A DNA stretch of 20,448 nucleotides. Source: Anaerolineae bacterium (GTDB lineage: Bacteria; Chloroflexota; Anaerolineae; B4-G1; DUEL01). The stretch spans positions 1-20,448 of the forward strand of contig JAFGOJ010000378.1 in the NCBI GenBank assembly GCA_016926575.1. Reading direction: 5' to 3'. The notes below the pieces were generated by a model. It ran no database searches, was not told the DNA's origin, and saw nothing but the letters and a program-made list of their open reading frames with translations. This document shows positions 20,432 to 20,448 of the stretch, piece after piece. Position 1 is the stretch's first letter; each line of letters begins with the position of its first letter. Position numbers and translations under genes: made by a program.

Positions 20432-20448
20432 CTGCACCCCGCCGGGGA

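Noticed and set aside
1..20448. Composite transposon bounded by the terminal inverted repeats
   Set aside because: No transposase or integrase lies between them, and the repeats are internally palindromic like dispersed REP/MITE elements, not IS ends.

Overview
The window reads as high-GC chromosomal DNA from a bacterium of the Chloroflexota, probably an uncultured Anaerolineae-like lineage. The evidence is indirect. Three secreted proteins carry Thr/Pro-rich 'TPTPTNTP'-type wall linkers. One large exported protein ends in a short LPLVMR tail of a kind I associate with secreted proteins of this phylum. Many small palindromic repeats sit between genes. No rRNA or tRNA gene is visible to anchor the taxonomy.

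Left half (about 262-10458, all + strand): a respiratory gene cluster. A small degenerate response-regulator-like protein (262-654) precedes a 1050-residue exported protein with Asp-box motifs (781-3933). Then come a b6-type cytochrome b (4007-5353), a Tat-type Rieske protein (5379-5912) and three membrane-anchored c-type cytochromes with 6, 12 and 23 CxxCH motifs (5949-10155). A 64-residue exported peptide follows (10264-10458). The three cytochromes carry 41 c-type haem motifs in total. The simplest reading is a menaquinol oxidase of the cytochrome b/Rieske type. Its usual c1/f partner is replaced by a monohaem-multihaem fusion that hands electrons to a long haem chain outside the membrane, ending in a wall-spanning Pro/Thr tail. 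That would suit extracellular or intercellular electron transfer, by analogy with Geobacter Cbc complexes. The function is inferred, not shown.

Middle (10459-13290, + strand): a hairpin-rich spacer, then a two-gene exopolysaccharide/glycan module, a family 2 glycosyltransferase (10834-11721) and a polyprenyl-phosphate sugar-phosphate transferase (11728-13143). It ends with a terminator-like hairpin and a REP-like repeat.

Right half: a minus-strand LysM/SdrD-like surface protein (13316-14872) has a near-consensus promoter and a structured leader of about 180 nt. Divergent from it is a YigZ/IMPACT-family gene (15268-15915) with its own good promoter. Convergent with that is a surface protein (15948-18002) holding an S51/cyanophycinase-like domain followed by what looks like a second, inactive copy. 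A nested inverted-repeat element (about 18080-18412) separates it from two oligopeptide-type ABC permeases on the minus strand (18421-20313).

Nearly identical 85-86 bp palindromic repeats lie in opposite orientation at the two ends of the window (1-85 and 20346-20431). If the window is a whole contig, they may be where assembly broke.
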